DNA from: Coriaria nepalensis
Lineage: Eukaryota > Streptophyta > Magnoliopsida > Cucurbitales > Coriariaceae
Assembly: GCA_027186245.1 (NCBI GenBank)
Contig: CP114498.1
Coordinates: 4,471,501 to 4,535,500 of the forward strand
Reading direction: 5' to 3'
Length of the DNA stretch: 64,000 nt
The notes under the pieces: model-generated
What the model was told of the DNA's origin: nothing
What the model saw: the letters and a program-made list of their open reading frames with translations, nothing else
Databases searched by the model: none
Position numbers and translations under genes: made by a program
Part shown: in pieces, positions 1 through 10,450 of the stretch
Numbering within the stretch: position 1 is the stretch's first letter
Layout of the letters: the number at the start of each line of letters is the position of its first letter

Positions 1-16
1 GAAGCAGCATGCTTAC

Positions 17-805
17 CATTTAGAGCATCTCCCTTCTCTTCATGGTCGAACTCTGATACAGGCATCAAAATGGATTGCAGTTTCACTTTTCCTCCACGTT
101 TGTTCTAAAGCGTTACCCAAAAAAAAAAAATAATATATATATATATATGTATGTATGTACATGAAAATCTAGTTTTTATTATAATAATCATCAGGTCTAA
201 TAACATGTACCTGGTATTCCATAAATTTCTCAGCATGATATCTCTCTTCCTCGCTTGATTCCTTGAAAAACCTATCAAAACGATATCACTTTGATCATCT
301 TAATACAATAAATAAAGAAAAAGAAAAGAAAAAGAAAGAAAAAAGATTTTGAGAAGTACTTGGCAAGGCCCTTGAGTGCCACGTCGTCTCGGTCGAAGTA
401 GGCATACATGGCATGGTACACGTAAGAAACATTGTATTCCACGCTGGATATTTCCAAAAGAAATATAATTAATTAGCTATTAATTAAAACATTAATAAAT
501 AAATAAAAGTGAAAGAAATTAAAGACTTGTTACTTGATCTGCTCATTAATTGCAGCCTCAGACTGATGAGAATATTTTTGGCGGGAAAGGGAGAGTTGTG
601 GATCAGTAGGGATGAGGTCAAGCTCTTTCTTGACCTCCTTAAAGGGCTCGAAAACGACGCCGCTCAAAGAACGATTGCTATCACCCTTTGTAGAGTAGAC
701 CAAGAACCCATGTCGATTTCTGGTTGAAGTCGAGGAAAACAGGGGAAGAAAATTGTCCGTACGAGTACCGATGATGGAGAAGGCATGAGAAGCCTTCAGA
801 AGCAT
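17..805 (-). CDS. FER: Plastid ferritin, 5' half (exons 1-4; 3' part lies beyond the window start)
   Basis: Ferritin stores iron as a mineral core in a 24-subunit shell; plant ferritins act in plastids. Exons by GT/AG borders and phase: 805-534, 443-360, 281-211 and 104-17; the last ends at a donor, so the remaining exons are outside the window. Exon 1 encodes a transit peptide starting MLLKAS, then the plant-specific extension peptide ([15 protein letters not shown]) and the start of helix A. Exon 2 carries [18 protein letters not shown], and exon 3 carries the ferroxidase-centre motif [13 protein letters not shown]. Exon 4 carries [19 protein letters not shown]. An in-frame Met nine codons upstream (832) could also start translation, but MLLK resembles known ferritin starts of the FER3/FER4 type. 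I see no frameshift or stop. Regulation: an IDRS-like element lies about 180 bp upstream. Confidence 0.93.
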
Positions 806-944
806 GATTTTAGAGAGGAAGTGAAAAAACACAGAACTGCTTTTTTTGGGGTTTAATGAAACAGATCATCAGAAGAAAAGGAATTATTATGAGTGAAAGG
901 AAGATCGAAGTGAGAGGATAGATGTGGACCGTTGGATGAAGTGA

Positions 945-950
945 CACGTG
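945..950. promoter_or_regulatory. G-box (CACGTG) in the ferritin promoter
   Basis: A palindromic CACGTG lies between the IDRS-like element and the ferritin start, about 140 bp upstream of the ATG. G-boxes bind bHLH and bZIP factors. Its role here is inferred only. Confidence 0.4.
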
Positions 951-983
951 TAGTGTGCAGATGGACTGGGAGAAGCTGGTCGC

Positions 984-997
984 GTGGCGTCCTCGTG
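984..997 (-). promoter_or_regulatory. Iron-dependent regulatory sequence (IDRS)-like element of the ferritin promoter
   Basis: Read on the minus strand this is CACGAGGACGCCAC. It matches the plant ferritin IDRS consensus CACGAGNCCNCCAC at all but one fixed position (A for C at position 8). It lies 179 bp upstream of the ferritin start codon, in the promoter of the gene this element is known to control. In Arabidopsis and maize ferritin genes the IDRS represses transcription when iron is low. Its function here is inferred. Confidence 0.75.
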
Positions 998-999
998 AG

Positions 1000-1498
1000 C
1001 TATCTGGATTATGAAATGTGGGTCGGTTGTGGTCGTGTTCTCGTACAGACAGACGGTGACAAACTCCGTGAAGGATTCAACGCCTCTACGGGTCCTTTTT
1101 TCTCCCAGTTAGTGTAAGTTCTTATACTTTAACCCCTTAAGTTTTTTAAATTATAATTTTCTCCACACTGCATTTCTTTTTAATGCATTTTTCAGTTTGT
1201 GTAATTTGTTCTATTTTCCTAACCCATCATATATTTATGAAATGATATAAATCCATTTAGAGTAGGATTAAACTTTTAAAATGAGTGTCTAATTTTACCT
1301 AATCTACATATTTAGATTTCTAATCAACTGTTAATACAAAGTAACTAAAATACATATAAACAAAAATATTGATTGGCAGCAACTCTAACTCTTTTCCTCT
1401 TTTTCTTTTTTTTTTTTCCGAAAATTTGAGTAACAACTCCACGCGCCTTCGACAATAGGTTGCAAATTCTGAGAGAGCGGCTGTTGTTTCATTCCCCT
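1000..1498. other. Intergenic, nothing recognised
   Basis: AT-rich sequence upstream of the ferritin promoter. It holds a poly-T run near 1405 but no coding or repeat signal that I can support. Confidence 0.4.
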
Positions 1499-1766
1499 AT
1501 GAACTTTCTTTTCTTGCTCGTGTTCATGTACGGTCTGATAACCCATTCGTTCTGTGCTTCATTTGGATCCACAGTTCCTAACTTTATCCACATCAACATG
1601 AAAGGTAACACTAATTCTCAATCACATTATTCATACAGGAAGCGAAAAAAAGACAACGTATTAAATTTGTTTTTATGAAACAGGCCTTGAATTAGCCCTT
1701 CAACATCCGGTTACCGGACAATATAAACATGTTGTACGAAGAGCATTCACTTATCAAAACCCATAA
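1499..1766 (+). CDS. Possible two-exon small secreted-type peptide (speculative)
   Basis: Exon 1 (1499-1604) starts with ATG and encodes a hydrophobic leader, MNFLFLLVFMYGLITHSFC. It ends at a GTAACA donor. A possible 79-bp intron (1605-1683) ends in AACAG, and exon 2 (1684-1766) continues in phase to a TAA, giving 62 residues. The leader looks like a signal peptide, and the mature part has no recognised motif. The intron has no strong pyrimidine tract, so this may be a chance ORF or a remnant. Confidence 0.2.
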
Positions 1767-3400
1767 TCGGTGCCAAATAAATGGTTTCTACAACATGTTT
1801 TGTGGAGTAGTAAATAAAAGAAAGTACAAACAAATTGGACTCAGCAATAGAGCAACTACCTGATAGAGTCGCAGTTCAAACCGAGGACCAACCTCTTTTA
1901 ACTCGACCGATTTTGAGCCACCGGGTTTCTCATATATATGATGCCTGTTTTTTAAGAATATAAAACACTGGTCAGAAAGTAGATGGCTCCATGTGAAGAA
2001 GGTAAACTCTATTCATTTCCAAGAAATAGTAGATCCTTGTCATAACCAAGAGAAGCCTGGAAAGACAGTTAAAGAGAGGGGAAAAAGGAAAAATCAGCTT
2101 GATCACATGCACTCAGTTATTCAGTTTCTAAAAGGATAATTTAGGGGGGGGGGGGGGGGGTAGAGCATATACACACACCAAATGTTGATAAGAATATTGC
2201 AGGCATTAAGATTTGTATTCAAGTATGAGGCATCCCCTCTTTTTGGTTGTCTAGCGACCTTATTGGAGTACAGGTACATAATAAAAGTAAACTACGAAGC
2301 TGTAGATAGTGATATTGCAGGCTAATGAGAAGTAATCGAAACAAAAACTATGGTACTCCATAGCTTTAGACGTCGTTATCTCAGGTTTTCCCTTGACTAC
2401 TGTCAGGCCAGAGAAGATAACTGCATAACCTAGGGAATGCAACTCCTTAAGAGGGAGAAAGTACGAGGATAAAAAGAGTTAAAGTAAAAGTGTTCGTTGG
2501 TCGTTCTTCGTTCCAAAATTGAAAATGTATTCGATACAATTATTTTTACTATTTCTTTAAAAAAGAGTTGCCTCCGGGCAGTTCATCAGGAACTGCTATC
2601 TGGGACCAAGCACTAAGCACTCTTTCTTTTCTAGTAATATAATATATATAGAGTCGGTGTCGGAGTCGGGTTTGTTAGGCTATACCAGGGATCTACCTTC
2701 CTTGTATTGTTGTAAGTTGGGAAAAGGTGACCAAAGCCAAAGGGCTATCTCCGAATTTGCTTCTAGAGACTCGGGTATTCCCATTGCTTCAGGTATTTGA
2801 TTACAAAACCAACCATTGCCACACATCTAGCTACAAAGAAAGACAAAATACATTTATTAGTTCACGTACCTTCTATCATTTCAGAGATTATTATCAATAC
2901 ATTTATATTCAATTAGATGGTCTAGATCAGTACAAAAAAATAGCGAAATCAAGTCACTCAAAATTTTATGGTCCAAAATAAAAATTTAGATAGCCGTCAT
3001 TCATATAAAAAAGAAAAAAAGGATTAATTCATTACAAAAAACAAAAGGATTTTGACAATTGAGGACTATTCACACAGACCCTAACAACACTCGAACCATA
3101 TCTATCAGCAATTAAACAACCTTTACTTTAACATGCAATACAAACAGTGAGAAACCAGTAGACAAATCCACAAATAGACAGAGGTCTAAATCTACAAATA
3201 ATAGATCTGCATCTAATACGACTTTCACTAACCAAAGAATTGACGATACAAGGAGCCATAGTAAAGGCAGCCTCTATCGTGCAGATAAAGAGATCATAAT
3301 TCATAAATGAATTAATGATAACTTATGCACAAATAACACAAGAGTATCAACAAAATAAATTATACATAAACGAAAACATTCTTTAAAGAACCACGAGTGA
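1767..3400. other. Intergenic, low-complexity tracts, no gene recognised
   Basis: Contains a run of 17 G at 2144-2160 and a short hairpin-forming stretch near 2580-2600 (CAGTTC, 5-base loop, GAACTG). The part from 2560 to 2800 is less AT-rich than its surroundings and of unknown origin. No coding sequence could be supported. Confidence 0.4.
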
Positions 3401-3406
3401 ACAAAC

Positions 3407-4005
3407 CTGAATGAGATATAGTCAGACTGATTAGCAAAAGTGACTACGCGTTTGGTATCTGGCTTCGGCACAGGAAACAGGTACTTCATAATATTAGCTA
3501 TCCTTTCACCAAGCTATCAAAACATGCATAGGAAGAAAGTATAAGAACTCAACAAGACCAAAGCATGATGTTCTTCCTATTCATGCCATGAGAATGTATG
3601 CCAATTCATGACTATATTTTGCCGATGTTTCTCATGGCATAAATATAACAGAATAGGAAGAACATCTTCATCTTATATTTATGCCATGAGAATGCATTCA
3701 TGAATAATTTTATTGTCTTAAGAAAAATGATCATTTCTAAGTACAAACAAAATTCCGAAGTGGTCACTCTTTCTGCAGCAATGGCAGTCCTTAATCTAGA
3801 ATGGTAAAAACCAACCACAGTTCCATCTCTGAGGAACTAGTTCATTTGCGAAACAAAGAATAAATAAAAGTCAGGTGTATAAAAATCCATGCAAAACCGT
3901 CCATGAACATACTTTCAAATCTATCAAGTTTAATGACAATTTTAGCATTTGAAAATTTACTAGTATATGATACCTTGGTCGTGAAGTTGTTAAAATTGAT
4001 TTTTA
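3407..4005 (-). pseudogene. IMP4: IMP4-like (U3 snoRNP, Brix-domain) gene fragment
   Basis: IMP4 is a Brix-domain component of the U3 snoRNP/SSU processome that acts in 18S rRNA maturation in the nucleolus. The segment 3513-3407 (minus) is a well-preserved internal exon with an AG acceptor before it and a GT donor after it. It encodes LGERIANIMKYLFPVPKPDT followed by a stretch containing VTFANQSDYISF, both typical of IMP4. The preceding exon end, 4005-3974, encodes a degenerate segment ending NNFTTK at a GT donor, in the phase expected for IMP4. I found neither the N-terminal exons (upstream is retroelement sequence) nor the C-terminal exons, so I call a gene fragment captured or left between repeats. 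Confidence 0.7.
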
Positions 4006-4009
4006 CTAA

Positions 4010-5621
4010 AATATCAAGACTACCTGGAAGATAAAAAGTGTCATCTTTCAAAAAAACTTGTTATGACTATAGTATATTTACAATTAACGATGTTTTCATC
4101 TCGCCAATATCCCGACTAGTCCTAGGGCATGTTTTAAATATTAAACCCTAATAGACAAATCGTATGAATCATTATATGTTTAATGAATATCGAAAATGGA
4201 TTTACAGAAACTTCTTTCATTCTATACTATTTTGCAAAGATTTATAGTTCAATAAAATATATAATTTAAAAGATTTATTTTCAAACACGGAAGCGTATAT
4301 TCCCTTTTTATCACTCACAACTTTCATGTAAAACATTTCATACTCAACGGTTCACCCTGTGTTCATCCTAAGTTAGGGCTAATTGGAATGATATCAAAGC
4401 ATGAAACCCGACATATAAAATATCATGTTTAAGGACTATATGTAATATAGTCACTAGATAATTTTTATTAACAATTAATATTAATTATCATTAAAAATTA
4501 TATAAGTACCATGTTCGGTACCTTTTGTTTCTACTAAGCACTCACATAATTATCATGATACTCCACCAACACCAATGGCTATGAGATAGCTATCTTAAAC
4601 ACTTTACGTGATGAATTATGTGACTATCTATCCGGATCATTATTATCCATTTTTGAGATCTTATAACAATAAAAAGTTCATGTCTTAAGCTTTAAGCAAC
4701 TTGAGTCTCAACTTGAGATCTTAATGATTATATTTTTACTTTCGTAATAAGTTTTCTTAATTAATTATGTGATTAAGATTAATATAAATTAAACTAAATA
4801 TAATATAATTATGAATCGAATCTTGAAATCATATGGTAGGAGCTTTCAAAATAGGCCGGGCCTTTTTACCCGGCCCGTGGCCCAATAAGAAAGCCCAGCC
4901 TGAATGTTAGGGTTGGGCTTGGATATATTTCCAAGCTTGCTGGGCCTAGCTTACCTCGGCTTGGTTGGCCTCTTCAAATTTTAATTTTTTTTTAGGGGGA
5001 ATTCATTTTTTTTATTCTTGTATATAGATATATTTCTTTTATTTTATCCATCCCACATGATAATTTTTAAATTTTCTCTCAACCCGAATTTTCTCTATAA
5101 ATATCTCGTTTTCACTCTAATTTTTCATCATATTTTCTCCCTCACATTTTTTTATGCAACCATGATAATTAAACTATGATGGTTTAATTATCTATATATT
5201 AATTAATAATACGTAATGAAATCGTTATTTTATTAAAATTTTATATTTTTCTTTTTTTTTATTATTATTTTATTTAGAAAAGTGTTGGGCAGGTCGGCCC
5301 TCTTTTTAGGCCCGACTGAGCCCAAGATAAATTCAAAGAGTTTCCCGAGCCGGGCTTGGACATATATTTAGTAAATGGGCAGGGCCCAGCCTAGCCGATT
5401 TGTTTTTCAAGCTCAGTCCAGTCCGGTCCTAAATAATGAAAAGTCTGGTCCTGAATAGGGAAAAGTCCGGCCGAGTGGCCCGTTTTGACACCTCTACCAT
5501 ATAAATTTAATGAAAATCTATAATCATGTGTTCAAATAATATAAACACAGAAATTCATTAATCATAATCAATATAATCAATCCTAATAATCTAATACAAA
5601 GTAAACTTTGATACCACTTGT
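4010..5621 (-). mobile_element. Truncated LTR-retrotransposon internal region (non-coding) with primer-binding site
   Basis: The stretch 4014-4720 resembles 14745-15450 on the same strand throughout (shared blocks such as TTAATGAATAT and AACTTGAGTCTCAA). This marks two copies of one element. Near 5608-5619 the minus strand reads AGTGGTATCAAAG, close to the initiator-tRNA-Met primer site used by plant LTR elements. It sits immediately beside an LTR-type end (TGTTGGAACA) at 5621. No gag or pol coding is recognisable, so it resembles a non-autonomous (LARD-like) element in minus orientation, interrupted by an hAT-like MITE. Confidence 0.6.
4837..5496. mobile_element. hAT-like MITE nested in the LTR element
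   Basis: The ends form imperfect terminal inverted repeats. The left reads TAGGAGCTTTCAAAATAGGCC and the reverse complement of the right reads TAGAGGTGTCAAAACGGGCC. Both subterminal parts are rich in GGGCC/GGCCC, as in plant hAT non-autonomous elements with TAGRGGTGTCAA ends. Candidate 8-bp flanks TCATATGG and CCATATAA match at 5 of 8 positions, so the target duplication is decayed or misplaced. Confidence 0.6.
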
Positions 5622-6050
5622 TGGAACAGACATATGTTATAGAAATCTTCTAAGCTTTACATAGAATATCAAGATTTCATTATAGAATAATGATAACGGC
5701 ATACTTGAATCCATAGCGTTAATTACAGATGGGTATGAAGTCTTCTACAAACTAATTTATATATCTCAATAAGTATCTCTCAAATATGGGGAATTAAGTA
5801 AGAGAGAATAGAATTAATAGCCTTAGGACTAAAATCCTTAAGTTTCTTTATGTAGACAATCTAACTAAAATCTCACTAATCCTAATATGATTTTCTATTG
5901 AATACCACACATTACAAAGTCCATACTGAATAAGATTTTTTATTAGGCACTACTATGATATATCACTTAATTAGCCGAATAAAAACTCAAATATAATTAT
6001 TAATAATTTTAAAATTTATGTTAGATTACTCTAACTGGTGGACATATATA
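5621..6050 (-). repeat. LTR-like sequence next to the primer-binding site
   Basis: Starts TGTTGGAACAGACATATG directly beside the PBS-like motif, as the inner edge of a 5' LTR on the minus strand would. The outer end could not be fixed; candidate CA ends occur near 6040-6050. Confidence 0.45.
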
Positions 6051-7040
6051 CCCATATTTAAAATACATGATAACATATAACAACTATTATAATATCATGA
6101 TTTAGCATTGATTCACTTATCCAATCTAATCTGTCTAACAAAATAATTCACACCATAATGTACATGGTACTACACATGTAACAAGTTATATAGAAGTGAG
6201 AATTTGTGCATATTTCAACCGCCGAAAATTAATCTAATGTATACACATAAATACTCGACCGTTAGGTTGATGATATCAATCTAAGTGTTTACAAAAATAT
6301 GTGCAGACGTGGGTTTGACCAATGATAGAGGCAGACGTGCCCTAAATATATAAAATATGTAGGTATGTATATAGTCAAAATTAGAACGTGGAAACCATAC
6401 AAAACCATAGTAGTAGTAGACTAATATAGTACTGCAGCCGATCTCTATAAATCTAGGCGTCAAGTTCGGTCAACTATAACTGTTTCATTTTGCTCCCCTT
6501 CATGTCCCTCTCAACCACGTACTTGGAACTTAGCACCCCTACCTCATCGACATTTAATATTTTATATACAAATAATAAATAAATAAAGAGCCTACTAATC
6601 ACGATTAACGATTAGGATGAGTATAAAATAAGAGCCCGTGACTTGTATATGATATGCGTAGGACATACATACCGAAGGAGTGGTATGCGTTCTGGATATA
6701 TTATATATTATTTTAAAATTTTAAAATTTTATTATATTAATTAATTATATTAAAAAAGTAATATATCATGATCCGTAAAGTAATATGTCTTTATTTCCCA
6801 TGTCCTCAACCAATCTGAACCCATAGCATGACAACTAGAGCATTGAATCAAATTTATAAACCCAAACAGTTATCCCTAGTAATAAGACATCCCTTGCGCC
6901 CGTCACTCGAACTTATGTGTGTGAGTTAGGCAATTTGAGATCCTCAGTGGCATGTTGCCGTGTCCCTTGAATAAACGGCACTAATGTAACATGGAACTTG
7001 GGACTCGGCACTTAAACCGACTAATTATAATGTTGTAGGG
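6051..7040. other. Intergenic, nothing recognised
   Basis: AT-rich sequence with short TA-rich palindromes near 6700-6760. No gene or bounded repeat could be supported. Confidence 0.4.
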
Positions 7041-7046
7041 TGTAAA

Positions 7047-8240
7047 TGGATTTCCAGGGTTAAGCGGAAAGCAGATGGCAACATCGATAGATTCAAAGCA
7101 CAACTCGTCACAAAGGGCTTTACGCAAAGACTTGGATTAGACTACAAGGAGACGTTATTATGTTTGCAAACTCCCAAAAATAATCTATGATTTAAAGAAG
7201 GCCCCAAGGGCATGGTACACTGCTCTCAAACAAACTCTTATTGGTTTTGGTTTCATTAACTCTACCGCCGATACTTCACTATTTGTGTTTCGGAAAATAT
7301 ATATTACTGTCTACTTCCTATTATATGTCGATGATTTAATTATCACAGGCAATGACAACACCTTTATTGCTGATATAATTCAAAAACTTGGCATTCAATT
7401 CTCCTTGAAAGATATGGGTTCTCTCCATTACTTCTTAGGCATTGAAGTCATTCCGACCAAAGAAGGCTTCTTCCTATTACAACATAAGTATGTCTATGAT
7501 TTACTTAATTGGACTAGAATGGATGCTGCCAAAGATGTGAACAACCCCTACTTCTGTATCACTACGCCTAGAAAATGGTACAAGCTATGTGCCCTACAAT
7601 ATCTATCACTAACGAGGCCTGATATTTATTTTGCGGTGGATAAATTGTCCCAACTTATGCATAAAACAAGTCAAGTTCACTGGACAACAACTAAACGGTT
7701 ACTCCCGTGTCTGGAAAACACACTTTTTCATGGTGTTCATCTAAAAATATCACCAGCCCATGTTCTCAAAGCATATTCGGATGTTGATTGGGGCGGTAAT
7801 CTATATGTTAGAAGCTCCACTTCTTCTTGCGTTATCTTCTTGGTTCTAAACTTATCTCTTCAAACTTTAAAAAGCAACGAGCGATTGCATGATCATCAAT
7901 TGAGGCCGGCTCTAGCGGTAATGACATCTGAGACAATGTGGCTGAATTTTTTGTTTTAGGAATTGGGATTTACTCTCATGACTCCACCGGCATTTCTATG
8001 TGATAACTTAGGTGCCATGCACCTTAGTTTTAATCCAGTTCATCATTCTAGGATGAGGCATATATAAATTGATCTTCACTTTGTGCGGGACTTAGTACAG
8101 AAAGGTAAGCTACAAGTTCGTCATCTGCATACACAAGACCAGCTAGGCGACCTCCTCACCAAGCCGCTTTCTCGGCAACGAACGGTTCTACTCAGAAACA
8201 AGGTTGGCCTCGTTAATGGGACACCACTCTTGCGGTGGTC
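7047..8240 (+). mobile_element. Ty1/copia polyprotein remnant (reverse transcriptase to RNase H)
   Basis: A decayed copia pol on the plus strand. The RT region includes a stretch ending in LVTKGFTQ, then VCKLPK-like and KAPRAW blocks after a deletion. The catalytic box LLYVDDLIITGND (7310-7350) and GSLHYFLGIEV follow. RNase H-like blocks include YLSLTRPDIYFAVDKLSQ and SDVDWGG, and the C-terminal block QDQLGDLLTKPLSRQR lies at 8119-8180. Internal deletions, frame changes and stops (for example near 7958 and 8066) show that it is not functional. Gag, protease and integrase are absent. Confidence 0.85.
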
Positions 8241-9110
8241 TGTTACAGACGTCATAACGGGATTCTTTAAACTCAGATTGAAATTCAGCACTCCAGATTA
8301 AAAGACAATAAAGCAGAAAAAATCAGACACAATTGACAACTAGCAAATCTATTTTTTGAATTTAGCAGAAAATTATGATTTCATTTATTTTTCATTCATT
8401 TCCAAAATGAAAAATAGGAGAAGGGCCGTATATTTTTGGACGTAGACCCATGAATAAAAGTGACAGCATTTTTCATACAGATATATCTCTAATTTCATTC
8501 TTCTCCACTTTTGCCATCTTCATTCTTTTTCGATATAAGTATGAACTCATCAGATCCAGACTCAATCACTCAGGTGGAAAGATACTCTGGGTATTGAAAA
8601 AGAAGAATGAAGACAGCAGCGAATGATGATCCCCAGAGTAATTATTAAATAAACAAAATGAAATGTGGTAAATGAGAAATCGGGAACTAATCGACACTTT
8701 TTTCAAATTGTGATATTAATAGAATGTTTGTTCGTATTGAGTTAAGAAGAATAATTTTCATTTTTCTAAAAGTCAAGGAGATCATTTATTCTTAACAGAT
8801 GAAGAAATTAAAAAAAAAAAAAAAGGATTTAAGAAAAATAAACAAACAATATTTGAAGTTCATACCTAATATCAAACGGTCAAACCAATCCTCACAGGTC
8901 CATCTATTGTTGTCAATTGTCATAGCTTAGATCTTTTAACGAGCTTCCATATATAATACAGTACACGTCATGTGTAATAACAATTATTATTATTATTTAT
9001 TTATTTTTCAAAAAAAAAAATCATTTTCTTTTTGTAATTATATATTAGGGTTCATTCATTTTTTAGTTAATTCATAGTTCAATTTTTATAAATTCACTCT
9101 TATGCAGTCT
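8241..9110 (+). repeat. 3' LTR-like sequence and AT-rich flank after the copia remnant
   Basis: TGTTACAGACGTCATAACGG at 8241 follows a short polypurine-like GCGGTGGTC directly after the last pol block, as a 3' LTR start would. The LTR end was not determined. The rest is AT-rich without genes. Confidence 0.4.
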
Positions 9111-9119
9111 TCCATCGAT

Positions 9120-10210
9120 GGTTTATATTTTGTATAGTTTAAATAAGATTTTGTAATCGTTTTAATGATTTTTAAACTACTAGTGATGACATAATATATT
9201 GTCACTGTACTATTTCATTCAAAAAAATCATTTATTATTCTTGCATCTTCATTCTTTTGTTATTTTCAATTTTCCCTTATTAATTATTTTCATTTATACT
9301 CCATTATATTATTTTGAAAAAAAAAAAGAAAAAAATTAGGAGGAAAAAAAGAAATCTAATCTGATTTCATGTGATAAAATGGATCGAAATAAGCTGATTT
9401 TTTTATGAGAAAAATCATTGCAATGATTTGATTGTTTTGCGAATTATCTAGATTTAATTGGTTCAATTTTCACAAAAACCCAGTTTGATCAATGTAATTC
9501 TTCGCAATGAACAAGATATGATCTATCTAGTGCTTCCTCGCAAACTTGATCCAGTTCATCTTCTTCAAGATGAACCTTATCATTAAAAAAAGGAAAAGAA
9601 AAACTTGGAGCATATCTCTAACAGAGGTCGGGTTTCGAAACCAGACTCCTAATGGAGGTCCGGCTGGAGGTCTAGTTTCGAAGCCATACCTCCATTAGAG
9701 GTCTGGTTTCGAAACCCGGCCTCCATTAGAAGCCTGGTTCGAGTAATTTTTGTTTTAATGATAAGTTATATCTTTAAAAACATGAACCATACCGGATTTG
9801 TGAAAAAATACTGGATCGATCAAATCTCGTTCATTGTGAAAGGTTGGAATTGAGTTCTTCGCGAAGAATTGAACTGATTAATTTAGATAACTTACGAAAT
9901 AATCGAATCGTTGTAATGATTTTTCTCGCAAAAATTCTAGATTATTCGATCTATTTTTTCATGAGAAACCGAATTGGGTTTCCTTTTTTCCTCCTAATTT
10001 TTTTCTCAAAAAAATATATAATTTAGAGTATAAATGAAAATAATAAATGAATAGGAGGAAATTTGAAAATAATACAAAAATAAGATACAAGAATAATAAT
10101 TTTTTGAAAAAACGTGACATACTAACTTAACGGACACATCATCACTAATTAAAATAATTAAAAAATTGTATTTAAATTATATATAAATTAAAAAGTTTGA
10201 CAAAAGACTA
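9120..10210. repeat. Large imperfect inverted repeat (fold-back element), about 1.1 kb
   Basis: The left arm (about 9120-9600) is matched by the reverse complement of the right arm (about 9740-10210). Examples are TTATTATTCTTGCATCTT (left) against AAGATACAAGAATAATAA (right), TAGGAGGAAAAAAAG against CTTTTTTCCTCCTAA, and GTGATGACA against the reverse of the ATCATCAC region. The loop (about 9613-9735) holds tandem copies of a GGAGGTCTGGTTTCGAAACC-like unit. It is probably a fold-back or MITE-type transposon. No transposase is encoded. It ends about 100 bp before the LBD gene TATA box. Confidence 0.7.
9613..9735. repeat. Tandem GC-rich repeats in the fold-back loop
   Basis: Roughly four partly degenerate copies of a unit containing GGTTTCGAAACC (itself a palindrome) and CCTCCATTAGAGG-like segments, in AT-rich surroundings. 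Confidence 0.6.
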
Positions 10211-10305
10211 AAAAAAAAAAAAATCCGTAAAAACTGAATTACAATTAAATTATTCCTATATATTATTGTGAATAGACTCACACGTTCGCATCGCGCGGCT
10301 GTTAC

Positions 10306-10315
10306 TATAAATAAA
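10306..10315 (+). promoter_or_regulatory. TATA box of the LBD gene
   Basis: TATAAATAAA lies 145 bp upstream of the LBD start codon, which leaves a leader of about 110 nt. The leader ends in a GA-rich tract (10434-10449) immediately before the ATG, of the kind bound by plant BPC (GAGA) factors. Confidence 0.65.
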
Positions 10316-10450
10316 GACCGTCCAACTTCACTTATTTCCAAAGTCTAAGGCTAGTAGTCGCCTCCAAGTATACCAGACGCATCAGGGGTGTCCCATTTTT
10401 CATAGACAAAAAGAAACTTAATCAAAAAGGAGAGATAGATAGAGAGAGAG

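Noticed and set aside
1840..1960. tRNA-like or SINE promoter boxes (a GCAGTTCAAACCGAGG B-box-like string)
   Set aside because: No cloverleaf can be formed, and no clear A box or SINE tail was found.
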